64,000 bases of DNA. It comes from Photobacterium halotolerans DSM 18316 (GTDB taxonomy: Bacteria; Pseudomonadota; Gammaproteobacteria; Enterobacterales; Vibrionaceae). The notes under the pieces were generated by a model, which did no database searches, had not been told where the DNA came from, and saw nothing but the letters and a program-made list of their open reading frames with translations. How positions within the stretch are numbered: position 1 is the stretch's first letter; every line of letters begins with the position of its first letter. The stretch covers positions 62,001 to 126,000 of the forward strand of contig NZ_AULG01000015.1 in the NCBI RefSeq assembly GCF_000425165.1, given 5' to 3'. This document shows positions 34,638 through 44,086 of the stretch, piece by piece. The translations under genes and the position numbers were made by a program.

Positions 34638-36335
34638 ATGAGTGGTCAGCGTCTGAAAACGCAATTCCAGCGTCTTTATAGCCATTTTTCCGGTCAGGAC
34701 AGCGATACAAACTTGCAAGACATTTCTGATGTGCTGTTTTGCACGCGCCGCAATGTGCGTATGGTCATCAACAAGATGGTCGAGAAGGGATGGATCGACT
34801 GGGAACCGGCTATCGGTCGCGGCAAACAGTCACGGTTAGTCTTTCATAGTACGGATGCTGAGCTGCAGTACAATCATGCCCGTAAGCTGGTCGCCGATGG
34901 CAAGCTGGAACCCGCTCTGGAAGCGCTGGGGCATGATGCCAATAAGCTGGCACAGCTCATACAGGAACAGCTTGGACTGTCCACCCAAAAAGGACGTCAG
35001 ATTGTTCGCGTTCCCTATTACCGCGCGTTTACCAACCTCAATCCGCTTCGTCCGCTCCGGCGTTCCGAGCAGCATCTTGTGCGACAGATTTTTAACGGAC
35101 TGACACGGATTAATGAGGAAAAAGAGGAAACCGAAGGCGATCTGGCTCATCACTGGGAGGCTTTTTCTGCCCGCCACTGGCGGTTCTATCTTCGTCCTGC
35201 TGTTCGCTTCCACGATGGCAGTCTGCTGGACAGCCAGGATGTCGTGAAGAGTCTTGAGCGCCTTAAAGAGCATAAGTTGTTCTGCCATCTCAGTCATATT
35301 TCTTCACCCTTTCCTAATACCATTGATATTCGTCTTAGCCATGATGATTATCGCTTGCCTGATTTACTGGCTAACATCATGGCGGTGATTCAGCCTGCCG
35401 AGCTGGACAGTGAAAAGGAAGCGGATTTGTTTCCGGTGGGCACCGGGCCTTATAAAGTCACGCAAAATGACAGGCAGCGTTTGACGCTGGAAGCGTTCGA
35501 TCACTATTTTGGATTCCGGGCTCTGATAGATGTGGTCGAGATCTGGATTTTAACCGGTGTCACCGCCTGCTATCTGCAACCCGGCACGGATAGGGTTGTT
35601 GAGCAGATTAAAGACGTGAACGATCAACTGACCCTGGATGAAGGTTGCAGCTATCTGCTGCTGAACAGGGTCAATGGTCTTGCCAGCGATCCTGAGTGGC
35701 TGGCTTATTTTCAGAGCCGGTTTGGGCCAATGCAATTGCTGTCGAGGATGAATCCGGCAGAGACAGGCGATATCCGTTTGATCAATGCTTTTGGGTTGTT
35801 ACCCGGCTGGACCGATCTTAACCCGCTACCGGTAAAAGCCGCTGTTCCAGCTAAACGCATGGTGACGTTAGCGTTTCCTCAGCATCATCCGGTTTACCAT
35901 GAACTGGCCCGGGCGATAGAAAGCGTTCTTGCCGAAGACGGACTGAGACTCAAAGTGATGGAGCTGAGCAACACAGATGTGCTGATGGGTAAGCACGCGG
36001 ATAAAATCGACATCTGGCTCAATGGTATGAGCCTGAGTAACCACAGGGATGATGCTTTTCTGGCCTGGCTTTACAGCTTCGACCATATTTCACGGGCAAT
36101 GCCTGACAGTGAATTTGATTCGCTGAATCAGCGCGTTAAAGCATGGCGTTCAGAGCATGGCCGAGCGTGTCCCAGCCATGACATAGGCGCGAGTCTGGTT
36201 AAATCAGGCCAGGTGATTCCTTTATTTCATGCCTGGTTAGGGGTGTACAGCGCCGGTCCGGTACAAGGTATGGAACCCAATTCCATGGGATGGTTTGATT
36301 TCAAATCCGTCTGGCTCAAACCGGGCCTGGAATAG
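34638..36335 (+). CDS. sgrR: SgrR-family transcriptional regulator of sugar-phosphate stress
   Basis: 565 residues, the usual length. The N-terminal winged-helix domain (RLKTQFQRLYSHFSGQDSDTNLQDISDVLFCTRRNVRMVINKMVEKGWI) and the C-terminal solute-binding-protein-like domain (from about residue 160: FNGLTRINEEKEETEGDLAHHWE...) are the SgrR arrangement. In E. coli SgrR senses glucose-phosphate accumulation and activates the small RNA SgrS. The start codon region can fold: AAAAGG (34620-34625) pairs with CCTTTT (34630-34635), hiding the ribosome site. It is a single gene that ends 20 bases before the convergent carboxypeptidase gene. Confidence 0.9.
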   Translation: MSGQRLKTQFQRLYSHFSGQDSDTNLQDISDVLFCTRRNVRMVINKMVEKGWIDWEPAIGRGKQSRLVFHSTDAELQYNHARKLVADGKLEPALEALGHDANKLAQLIQEQLGLSTQKGRQIVRVPYYRAFTNLNPLRPLRRSEQHLVRQIFNGLTRINEEKEETEGDLAHHWEAFSARHWRFYLRPAVRFHDGSLLDSQDVVKSLERLKEHKLFCHLSHISSPFPNTIDIRLSHDDYRLPDLLANIMAVIQPAELDSEKEADLFPVGTGPYKVTQNDRQRLTLEAFDHYFGFRALIDVVEIWILTGVTACYLQPGTDRVVEQIKDVNDQLTLDEGCSYLLLNRVNGLASDPEWLAYFQSRFGPMQLLSRMNPAETGDIRLINAFGLLPGWTDLNPLPVKAAVPAKRMVTLAFPQHHPVYHELARAIESVLAEDGLRLKVMELSNTDVLMGKHADKIDIWLNGMSLSNHRDDAFLAWLYSFDHISRAMPDSEFDSLNQRVKAWRSEHGRACPSHDIGASLVKSGQVIPLFHAWLGVYSAGPVQGMEPNSMGWFDFKSVWLKPGLE

Positions 36336-36355
36336 ACCCGGCAGCGTTAAACCGT

Positions 36356-37588
36356 CTATTGGGTGGTTTCGACAACAGCTTTCTCTGCTCTCGGATCCCA
36401 GTCCTGATCACTGAACCAGCGTCCAATCGGCCGCCAGACGGTATCTATCATGGATTTGTACCAGGGTGCTTTTTCTGAAGTTTCCGCGGCAAGAATTGGC
36501 TGAACTGTCAGTAAATGTTTGTCGAGATACCACTCGACTTTGCCCACCTGCTGGCCTTTGGTGACAGGAGCTTCCAGGTTTGCGTTATAAAAAACTTTGT
36601 GTTCCAGGCTTTTCCGCTGGCGGCGTGGTACGGTAAGAACGCCGCTGTCACCCACTTCAACCTGAACGTTTGATGGAGAGCCATACCAGACTTTGGCTTT
36701 TTTCAGTGTCTTACTGTCAAAATCGGGTTTGAGATCCTGATAGAAACGAAAGCCCCAGGTCAGTAATTTTTTGCTTTCGTTGCGGCGGGTATTCACGTTT
36801 TCTGTCCCCAGTACCACGGCTATCAGCCTGAAATCATCTTGTGCTGCTGAAGAGACCAGGCTGTAACCTGATTCTTTGGTGTATCCGGTTTTCACACCAT
36901 CGGCATTGAGGCTGGTGTCCCAGAGGAGCGGGTTACGGTTGCCCTGTTTGATGTTGTTGAACGTGAATGATTTGATTTTAAACATTTCGTACATTTCAGG
37001 CAGGTCATGAATAAATGCCCGCGTCAGCAGCGCCATGTCATAAGCGGTTGTCGCTTGCTGATCATTATCCAAACCATGTGGATTGGTAAAATAGGTATTA
37101 TTCATCCCCAATTTTTCTGCCTGGCGGTTCATCATTTCGATAAATGCTGAAGTATGTCCGGCAACATGCTCGGCAAGTGCCACTGTGGCATCGTTGCCGG
37201 AAGACACGATCACACCGTGATTAAGATCGTCGACGGAGACAGTATCGCCCACTTTGATAAACATGACTGAAGAGCCCGGAAATTTTTGACTCCAGGCATT
37301 TTCACTGATCACCACTTTGTCGTCATTGTGAATATGACCGGCCTTCAGCTCGGTTCCGACCACATAACTTGTCATAATTTTGACCAGGCTGGCGGGGGCA
37401 TGCGCTTTGTGCTCATTACTGCCGGCGATCACTTGCCCCGATTGGTAGCTCATCAGCACCCACGCGTCAGCAGCGATCTCCGGAGGGCTTGGCATCAGCG
37501 GCTCTTCTGCCAATGCGGGAGGAAGCAAAGAAAGATACAGGCCGGTTGTAAAGCATAACAACGCGGGTCTAAACAGTGTTTTTATCAT
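36356..37588 (-). CDS. dacA: D-alanyl-D-alanine carboxypeptidase, PBP5/6 type
   Basis: 410 residues with a signal peptide (about 1-27). The active-site motifs are S67-L-V-K70, S130-G-N132 and K233-T-G235, with the usual DacA spacing. A C-terminal beta domain (about 290-370) and a final amphipathic tail fit a protein anchored to the periplasmic face of the inner membrane. It trims the terminal D-alanine from peptidoglycan stem peptides. DacA, DacC and DacD are hard to separate by eye, so the symbol is provisional. The start has only a weak ribosome site (GGGGCA). Confidence 0.9.
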   Translation of the reverse strand: MIKTLFRPALLCFTTGLYLSLLPPALAEEPLMPSPPEIAADAWVLMSYQSGQVIAGSNEHKAHAPASLVKIMTSYVVGTELKAGHIHNDDKVVISENAWSQKFPGSSVMFIKVGDTVSVDDLNHGVIVSSGNDATVALAEHVAGHTSAFIEMMNRQAEKLGMNNTYFTNPHGLDNDQQATTAYDMALLTRAFIHDLPEMYEMFKIKSFTFNNIKQGNRNPLLWDTSLNADGVKTGYTKESGYSLVSSAAQDDFRLIAVVLGTENVNTRRNESKKLLTWGFRFYQDLKPDFDSKTLKKAKVWYGSPSNVQVEVGDSGVLTVPRRQRKSLEHKVFYNANLEAPVTKGQQVGKVEWYLDKHLLTVQPILAAETSEKAPWYKSMIDTVWRPIGRWFSDQDWDPRAEKAVVETTQ

Positions 37589-38011
37589 AGTCCAGTGCCC
37601 CTATTCAGATGACGCCGAGTGATACCAACCAAAATACAGGTTTGTTATTTTCCGGTCCGACAACCCGTGATCGAGACGGATTTTTTATATTTATTGTCAC
37701 GAGTTAGGTTAATTTTCGCTTTATCACTGACTGTTACTCTTCATGAAAAATCTGACGATACACAGATTCTGATTGGTACTACTTCCAGCTTAGTAAAAAC
37801 TCTGTTCGTGAGGATATTTTTTACCGTCGGCCTGTGCTGTTTAGCTAATGACGCTGTCAATGAACCTCTTCATGTTTGTTTCATATTATGTTGTTAATTT
37901 GATGTAGTTATCAAAAAAGTGATAGCCCATTCATAATTTTGTTCATCAATCGAGATTTGTGTGCAACTTTATGTTCTTAACACCTCGTTAACAAAAATCA
38001 CAGGGATACAC
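37589..38011. other. Divergent promoter region, no gene
   Basis: About 420 AT-rich bases between the carboxypeptidase and the nuclease genes. No coding frame has a ribosome site, and I recognise no operator or structured RNA. Confidence 0.4.
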
Positions 38012-39325
38012 ATGAAGCGAGCATTAACACTGCTGGGACTTTTAACATTCGGAGTGCAGGGCGCGGCAGTCGCTCAGGTCAGTAACGGCGACTTTGAAAG
38101 CTGGAGTAATGGGAGTCCGGATCATTGGACCACTATAGATTCAGGGATCAGTGTAGATGTAACCAGCAGTCAGGTTTACTCAGGAAGCAGTGCTGCGGCA
38201 ATAACTGTCAATACTGGAACGCAAAGTTCAACGGATTTTCGTCAGACAGTCGGTGTGACTGATGGGGAAACTTACGAATTCAGTGTCTGGGTATATCACA
38301 CTGAAGGAGGGGTGGCCGCACGTTTGTATGTTGATGGTTATCTGGAATATTCCACACCTGCAACTACCGGCCAGTGGCAGCAGCTTAGTTATAGCTATAC
38401 AGCCGCGAGTACCACCAGTATTGAGGTAGGGTTACGTTTCTATGACCAGCCGGGTTTTGATGGCTCAGAAGTAGTTTATGTGGATCGCTTTGAACCCACC
38501 GGCAGCGAGGGCGGCAGTTCAGGAGGAACAGGCTCAGGAGGCGGGCTGAGTGATCTGTCGAGTTACTATCAGACGGCTGAAGGATTGACCGGATATACAC
38601 TGAAAACAGCACTGTACAATATCATCAAGGATCACAGTGCTCAGAGCTATAGCGATCTGTGGACGTTTTACAGCACATATGAACGGGATGACAGCTATGA
38701 AAATGACGGTTCCATTCTGGACATCTATTCGGAGAATCCGTCGGGAACTGATAGTTATACCTTTACGCCAGGTAACGATCAGTGCGGCTCCTATAGTGGT
38801 GAAGGCGACTGTTACAACCGCGAGCATTCTTTTCCTCGAAGCTGGTTCGGCGGGGCCGTTGCACCGATGAATACCGATGTGCACCATGTGTTCCCGACCG
38901 ATGGTTATGTGAATGGCAGACGGAGCAGTTACCCTTACGGCGAAGTTGGCAGTGCGACTTACACTTCTGATAATGGTTCAAAGCTGGGCTCGGCTGCATC
39001 CGGCCTGAGTTATTCGGGGACTGTGTTTGAGCCTGTAGATGCTTTTAAAGGTGACATTGCCCGGGCTTATTTTTATATGGCCACCCGCTATCAAAACGTG
39101 ATTTCCGGCTGGGAATCGAATAACACATACGGCGACGCAGTGTTGAACGGAAGCAGTGATCAGGTGTTTGAGGAGTGGTTCCTGGCGATGTTACTGCAAT
39201 GGCATCAGGACGATCCGGTCAGCCAGAAAGAGTTAGACCGCAACGAAGACGCTTACAGTTTCCAGGGCAACCGCAACCCGTTTGTCGATTATCCGGAATT
39301 TGTGACAGAAATATGGGGGCAGTAA
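38012..39325 (+). CDS. Secreted endonuclease I with N-terminal carbohydrate-binding-like domain
   Basis: 437 residues from the ATG at 38012 (AGGGAT upstream). A signal peptide (about 1-21) leads into a jelly-roll module (NGDFESWSNGSPDHWTT... to about residue 165). A Gly/Ser linker (GGSSGGTGSGGG) then joins it to an endonuclease I domain. The nuclease core is CYNREHSFPRSWFG followed by MNTDVHHVFPTDGYVNGRRSSYPYG, the His/Asn-containing beta-beta-alpha-metal site of the EndA/Vvn/Dns group. Extracellular nucleases of this type digest environmental DNA for nutrients and loosen biofilm matrix. The extra module may tether it to cell-surface or matrix glycans. Confidence 0.9.
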   Translation: MKRALTLLGLLTFGVQGAAVAQVSNGDFESWSNGSPDHWTTIDSGISVDVTSSQVYSGSSAAAITVNTGTQSSTDFRQTVGVTDGETYEFSVWVYHTEGGVAARLYVDGYLEYSTPATTGQWQQLSYSYTAASTTSIEVGLRFYDQPGFDGSEVVYVDRFEPTGSEGGSSGGTGSGGGLSDLSSYYQTAEGLTGYTLKTALYNIIKDHSAQSYSDLWTFYSTYERDDSYENDGSILDIYSENPSGTDSYTFTPGNDQCGSYSGEGDCYNREHSFPRSWFGGAVAPMNTDVHHVFPTDGYVNGRRSSYPYGEVGSATYTSDNGSKLGSAASGLSYSGTVFEPVDAFKGDIARAYFYMATRYQNVISGWESNNTYGDAVLNGSSDQVFEEWFLAMLLQWHQDDPVSQKELDRNEDAYSFQGNRNPFVDYPEFVTEIWGQ

Positions 39326-39339
39326 ACGCCTCTCAGTCA

Positions 39340-39367
39340 GGGGCCCGTTTGGGTCCCTTTCTTTTTT
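39340..39367 (+). terminator. Terminator after the nuclease gene
   Basis: GGGGCCC and GGGTCCC (one G-U pair) around GTTT, followed by TTTCTTTTTT. Confidence 0.75.
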
Positions 39368-39508
39368 CTCATTAAACGGTTATCTCTGCGAAGAGTGAAG
39401 CACCACAAATTTTTGAGTAATTTCATCGCATTATTGCTGTTCTGAACCACAATATAAAAAATGCAACAGTGTATTGTTTGTTGAGTGTGTTGTCTCATGG
39501 AGTAGAGA

Positions 39509-40951
39509 ATGCGTAAAAATGTGTCTTACTTTGTCCTTTTTCTGATCTTGCTCGGATGCCCCTTTTTAGCCAGTGCCAGTACCGACAGTACGGGCTTGGA
39601 TCTGACCCGGACGACTATCGGCTATATCGCCATTCTGATATTTGTGGTGGCATATGGGTTGGTGATGGCGGAAGAATATCTGCAGCTTCGCAAGTCAAAA
39701 CCTATGTTGCTGGCGGCAGGTATCATCTGGATCATGATTGGTTTTGCTTATAAAGAGCAGGGCGCGATTGAGACAGCACATATTGCGCTTGAGAATAATT
39801 TACTCGAATACGCCGAGCTGATGTTGTTCTTGCTGGTGGCAATGACGTACATCAGCGCCATGGAAGAGCGACGACTGTTTGATGCCCTACAAGGCTGGAT
39901 GGTCAGTAAAGGGTTTAACTTCAGAACGCTGTTCTGGCTGACAGGGTTTCTGGCATTTTTTATCTCTCCGGTTGCCGACAACCTGACCACGGCGTTACTG
40001 ATGTGTGCCGTGGTGATGAAAGTGGGCGGGGAGAACACCCGTTTTATCAATCTTGCCTGTATCAATATCGTCGTGGCTGCCAATGCGGGCGGTGCGTTCA
40101 GCCCGTTTGGTGATATCACCACGCTGATGGTCTGGCAGGCCGGTCTGGTTCGGTTCACCCAGTTTTTTGAGTTATTTATCCCTGCGCTGGTGAATTACAT
40201 CGTGCCGGCGTTAATCATGTCTTTCTTTGTGCCGCGCACCAAACCTGACACCATCAGCGAGTACGTGGAACTAAAACGAGGGGCACGGCGTATCGTGATT
40301 CTGTTCTTGCTGACGATACTGACGGCGGTGGCTTTCCATGCTTATCTGCACTTCCCGCCGGTCATGGGGATGATGATGGGGCTGGCTTATCTCTCTTTGT
40401 TTGGTTTCTTTCTGCAAAAAACCTTGCCGCGTTCACTGGAGAAAAAACGAGCAATAGCCATGGCCAATAATGACAGTGCAGCGCTGGAACGTCTTGGCTC
40501 TGTGGTGCCCTTTGATGTATTCAGACGAATATCGATGGCGGAGTGGGATACCCTGCTGTTTTTCTATGGGGTAGTGATGTGTGTCGGAGGCCTGAGCCTG
40601 CTGGGGTATCTGAGTGTGGCTTCGCACCTGATGTATACACAATGGGATCCTATGTGGGCCAACATTTTCGTTGGTGTTCTTTCCGCTGTGATTGATAATA
40701 TTCCGGTTATGTTTGCTGTGCTGACCATGAACCCGGATATGTCGATTGGCAACTGGTTGTTAGTCACTTTAACGGCGGGCGTTGGCGGCAGTTTGTTGTC
40801 GATTGGTTCTGCCGCCGGTGTTGCCCTGATGGGCGCAGCTCACGGTAAGTACACCTTCTTTGGTCATCTCAAGTGGACACCGGTCATCGCACTGGGGTAC
40901 GCATTAAGTATTGTGGTACATCTGATACTCAATACGGCTGAGTTTGGTTAG
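39509..40951 (+). CDS. nhaD: Na+/H+ antiporter NhaD
   Basis: 480 residues with a short N-terminal leader and about 12 membrane helices. The ArsB/NhaD block FLAFFISPVADNLTTALLMCAVVM and ANAGGAFSPFGDITTLMVWQAG are characteristic of NhaD, as is VLSAVIDNIPVMFAVLTMNPD. It exports Na+ (and Li+) in exchange for protons at the inner membrane and is common in marine and halophilic Vibrionaceae. GGAGTAGAGA precedes the ATG. It is a single gene. Confidence 0.93.
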   Translation: MRKNVSYFVLFLILLGCPFLASASTDSTGLDLTRTTIGYIAILIFVVAYGLVMAEEYLQLRKSKPMLLAAGIIWIMIGFAYKEQGAIETAHIALENNLLEYAELMLFLLVAMTYISAMEERRLFDALQGWMVSKGFNFRTLFWLTGFLAFFISPVADNLTTALLMCAVVMKVGGENTRFINLACINIVVAANAGGAFSPFGDITTLMVWQAGLVRFTQFFELFIPALVNYIVPALIMSFFVPRTKPDTISEYVELKRGARRIVILFLLTILTAVAFHAYLHFPPVMGMMMGLAYLSLFGFFLQKTLPRSLEKKRAIAMANNDSAALERLGSVVPFDVFRRISMAEWDTLLFFYGVVMCVGGLSLLGYLSVASHLMYTQWDPMWANIFVGVLSAVIDNIPVMFAVLTMNPDMSIGNWLLVTLTAGVGGSLLSIGSAAGVALMGAAHGKYTFFGHLKWTPVIALGYALSIVVHLILNTAEFG

Positions 40952-41076
40952 GCTAACAGGGTACTTAGAGCGATAGGGCACTAGGGTGAAAATCTCGATT
41001 CCGATAATACGTCGGTGACAGGTCAATAACCGACATGGCGACGACCTGATTGGCGGCCACTTGATTAAAGTTACTT

Positions 41077-41109
41077 TGCCTGCCACCAACAACAATGCGG
41101 TGGCAGGCA
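41077..41109. terminator. Hairpin downstream of threonine aldolase gene
   Basis: TGCCTGCCACC and GGTGGCAGGCA form an 11-base-pair perfect stem six bases past the ltaE stop (minus strand). T-rich sequence is weak on both sides. Confidence 0.55.
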
Positions 41110-41114
41110 GAGGT

Positions 41115-42155
41115 TTACAATGCGGATTTCAGCTCTGCAATCAAGCGATCAATATCATCACGACTGACATCTAAATGGGTAACCAAACGCATCGGATTAC
41201 CCTGACTCAGGAGAATCCCTTTTTCTTTCAGTGTTGAAAGCAATTGCGTCTGATTAATGCCATCGTCCACTTTAGCGAACAGAATATTGGTTGCTACCAA
41301 TTCAGGCTTAGTGCTGAATCCCGGCACACTGTTTAACTTCTCTGCTAAATAACGGGCATTGTCATGGTCTTCTTTCAGGCGGGCCGCATTTTCCTGAAGT
41401 GCGATCTTACCCGCTGCGGCCAGAATACCTGCCTGGCGCATGCCGCCACCCAGCACTTTGCGCCAGCGTCTGGCTTTTTTGATGAATTCTTTATTGCCAA
41501 GCAACAGCGAACCCACAGGTGCGCCCAGCCCTTTCGACAGGCAAATCGTGAACGAATCGAAGTATTTGACTATTTCGGTGATATCAACATCCAGCGCTGC
41601 CACAGCGTTGTAAACCCGGGCACCATCCAGGTGCAGCGAGAGGCCGTGTTGATCCACAAAAGCTCTGGCTTCAGCCAGATAGGACAGCGGAAGCACCTTG
41701 CCGTTAATCGTATTTTCCAGACTGAGCAGCCTGGTACGTGCGAAGTGGCTGTCGTCCGGCTTGATCGCCGCAGCCAGCTTATCAAAAGGCAGTGTTCCGT
41801 CTGGCAGGTTCTCAATCGGTTGCGGCTGAATTGAGCCCAGCACCGCCGCGCCGCCGCCTTCAAACTTGTAGTTGTGCGCCTGCTGCCCGCACAGATATTC
41901 ATCCCCGCGTTCGCAGTGAGCCATCAGTCCCAGTAAGTTGGCCTGCGTGCCGGAGCTGCAAAAAAGGGCGGCTTCAAAACCATGTCGCTCTGCAGCCCAG
42001 AGTTCCAGCTCATTGACTGTCGGATCATCCCCGTAAACATCATCACCAACGGCAGCATGGGCCATTGCCTGACGCATAGCTGCTGAAGGACGGGTGACAG
42101 TATCGGAACGAAAATCAAGGTATTGTTCGGATGGGTTGGAAAGGCTCTCGGTCAT
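41115..42155 (-). CDS. ltaE: Low-specificity L-threonine aldolase
   Basis: 346 residues. FRSDTVTRPSAAMRQAM opens the protein, and the PLP-binding lysine lies in FTICLSKGLGAPVGSLLLG. HLDGARVYNA is the PLP-ring and phosphate region. It cleaves threonine or allo-threonine to glycine and acetaldehyde, which ties in loosely with the glycine cleavage locus elsewhere in the window. GGAAG precedes the ATG. A terminator separates it from the upstream immunity-like gene. Confidence 0.93.
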   Translation of the reverse strand: MTESLSNPSEQYLDFRSDTVTRPSAAMRQAMAHAAVGDDVYGDDPTVNELELWAAERHGFEAALFCSSGTQANLLGLMAHCERGDEYLCGQQAHNYKFEGGGAAVLGSIQPQPIENLPDGTLPFDKLAAAIKPDDSHFARTRLLSLENTINGKVLPLSYLAEARAFVDQHGLSLHLDGARVYNAVAALDVDITEIVKYFDSFTICLSKGLGAPVGSLLLGNKEFIKKARRWRKVLGGGMRQAGILAAAGKIALQENAARLKEDHDNARYLAEKLNSVPGFSTKPELVATNILFAKVDDGINQTQLLSTLKEKGILLSQGNPMRLVTHLDVSRDDIDRLIAELKSAL

Positions 42156-42247
42156 TTATTTTCTTCCATTAATTGTGCGCTCAGAAAGCGATTTTTCCAG
42201 AGAAATGACTATAGCATGGGACCGAAGTAAGGGGAGTTGTTTGCTGC

Positions 42248-42278
42248 CAAAAAAAGAATCCGGGAGACCCCGGATTCT
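42248..42278 (-). terminator. Terminator after the Imm49-like gene
   Basis: AGAATCCGGG and CCCGGATTCT pair around a three-base loop; on the minus strand a run of seven T follows. Confidence 0.85.
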
Positions 42279-42299
42279 GATGTTTAAAATATAAGAGAC

Positions 42300-43256
42300 T
42301 TAATCGTCATCATATTGATCACCAAAAACGTCCTGATAGGTTTTTCGTTTCGAATCAATATTGGGTTCTTTCACAATCCATTCCGGCATGTACAGCGTCT
42401 CAATCTGAGGCTCAAGGCCCCAGCGGTGATAGGCCAGCGCTGCCAGACCGGTGATCGTCATCGCAAACCAATAGCCTGCATCGTATGCTTTATCCTCGCT
42501 TCCGAAATAGGTTTTGTGATCTTCCAGAGCTGCCTGAAGCTTTTCGGGATAAGCCGTTTCCCGGTTCGGGCTGTACATGGCATGAATCAGCGGGATCAGC
42601 GGTAAAAATTTGTAATTGACCGCTTCTTGTCGCTCCTCATGGCCGACGCATTCAGGCTTGAATATTTTCTCGGCCGCATCCACCAGTAAAGCGTTCATGT
42701 CTGCATCGGGGTACAGAATGCCTTTCAGCAGGTTAAGCATGGCTTTATCAAATGCCCGATTTGAAGGGCCGTTTTGCCTTGCATCCAGATCAATGTGTGC
42801 TTCATTCAGCTCACACAACTCATAGGCACCTGAATAGTCCTGCAATATCAGGCAGCAGGCAAACACCAGCACCCAGTCATCCAGGTTCAGGCGGAAGTCG
42901 GTTGGTTTACCCACGCCTTCATATTCATACTGGTTGATACTGAAGGGGACAAACTCTCCCTGATTAAATACCAAACGGTAATAGGCCAGACCATGATCCC
43001 TGAATGATTTTAAAAACCATTCGATCTGATCTTTTGTTGCCTGTTTCACGACAAGACTACCAAGAATATCAAGTAGCTTTATTTGTCTAATACCAAGGAT
43101 ATTTTGATGCCCTTCTTGTGCTATACCTTCCAGCGCTTCTGAAGGCATATCCCTAGCAATTAAAGGGTCAAGCCAGGCATTTAAACGGTTGATAATTTTT
43201 CCATCATCAATTTCTTCATCCAGAATGTGATGGCTGAGAGTATTGATCTTATTCAA
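42300..43256 (-). CDS. Imm49-like immunity protein of a polymorphic toxin
   Basis: 318 residues from the TTG at 43256, favoured because AAGGAAG lies about six bases upstream and the codon overlaps the stop of the preceding frame; an ATG at 43289 has no ribosome site. The layout matches the Imm49 immunity family: a helical N-terminus, DDWVLVFACCLILQDYSGAYELCE, then HKTYFGSEDKAYDAGYWFAMTITGLAALAYHRWGLEPQIETLYMPEWIV near the end. Imm49 proteins neutralise cognate toxin tails encoded just upstream. Here the upstream toxin is broken, so this is probably an orphan immunity gene. It is followed by a strong terminator. Confidence 0.65.
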   Translation of the reverse strand: MNKINTLSHHILDEEIDDGKIINRLNAWLDPLIARDMPSEALEGIAQEGHQNILGIRQIKLLDILGSLVVKQATKDQIEWFLKSFRDHGLAYYRLVFNQGEFVPFSINQYEYEGVGKPTDFRLNLDDWVLVFACCLILQDYSGAYELCELNEAHIDLDARQNGPSNRAFDKAMLNLLKGILYPDADMNALLVDAAEKIFKPECVGHEERQEAVNYKFLPLIPLIHAMYSPNRETAYPEKLQAALEDHKTYFGSEDKAYDAGYWFAMTITGLAALAYHRWGLEPQIETLYMPEWIVKEPNIDSKRKTYQDVFGDQYDDD

Positions 43257-43663
43257 AAGCGTCTTCCTTATAATCCACAGTACTGCCATTGGCTTTCAGC
43301 GAGCCGTCTGGGTTTAGTTTGGTTCTTGCATCACTCGATTCTAATAAGGTGTCATGTGATAAAAACAAATACTGAATAAGAGAAACCGGGTCAGATCTGG
43401 TCAAATTGCCCGCGTTTGTCGTTGGATCCAGGGTAGTGAGACATCAGTTGTTTAGCCCCATTTTGAACCTGGATTGCTTCACCAGCCATTTCACCTAACG
43501 CCTCTGAGTAACTACGCTGTTTGGCGCGGTGATCAGGGGCTGTCAGTTTACCGTTTTTCTGTTTTGCTTGCTGACGCAATTGCGAAAAACAGTCGATGTT
43601 ACAATCGTCAACCGCTTGCCCATCCAGCCTCTTGTTGGTTATCTGTCTTTTGAAACTGTCCAA
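43249..43663 (-). pseudogene. Broken C-terminal toxin fragment upstream of the Imm49-like gene
   Basis: A frame from 43663 to 43391 ends GEMAGEAIQVQNGAKQLMSHYPGSNDKRGQFDQI and then meets a TGA. The ending GxFDQI resembles nuclease-type toxin tails, in which this is followed by catalytic sequence. The neighbouring frame continues at once (SDPVSLIQYLFLSHDTLLESSD... to the TAA at 43249-43251) and overlaps the immunity start, as intact toxin/immunity pairs do. There is a stop just before the 5' end and no start with a ribosome site. This looks like the frameshifted, 5'-truncated tail of a polymorphic toxin. Confidence 0.5.
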
Positions 43664-44086
43664 ACATCATTTCCATTCGCTCTGCAGCTAAACATGATAC
43701 TGCCAGGCAGGTTATCTTTACCGATTTGTCCAAACATTGAGACAGCTGTTTTATGAAAGGCAGGCTTCACTCATATGAAGAAACGGTGACAGTTGATCAT
43801 CGAAACGTGTACAGCAACAAGATGGCGGATGTACCGCTGATAATGATTTTGAATAAGTAACTGATGCCTGATAACAAAGTATTGAGTGAGCAGACGATGA
43901 CTTAAAACGCGTGGCAGATTCAGCCGATTATCGTGATTGATACCGATCGATCTTTTCTGGCTGCATAAGAAAAAAGTATTATTTTTCATAAGCTTAGGGT
44001 AGCTCTGATTTGGGAAGAATTTACTCGCGTAACAGAATCTTTGACTACACTTTTAATTGCGAGTCAACTGAGTGGAGGAAAGGAGG
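43664..44086. other. Degenerate region without an intact gene
   Basis: Short frames occur on both strands with frequent stops and no ribosome sites. It may be the remains of the toxin gene whose tail lies at 43249-43663, but I recognise no domain in it. Confidence 0.35.

Noticed and set aside
37619..37897. Plus-strand frame of 92 codons before the nuclease gene
   Set aside because: It has no ribosome site, overlaps the dacA promoter and shows no domain; it is probably chance in AT-rich sequence.
43771..43989. Minus-strand frame of 72 codons, considered as a transposase remnant
   Set aside because: It contains no transposase motif, and no inverted repeats or target duplications were found around it.
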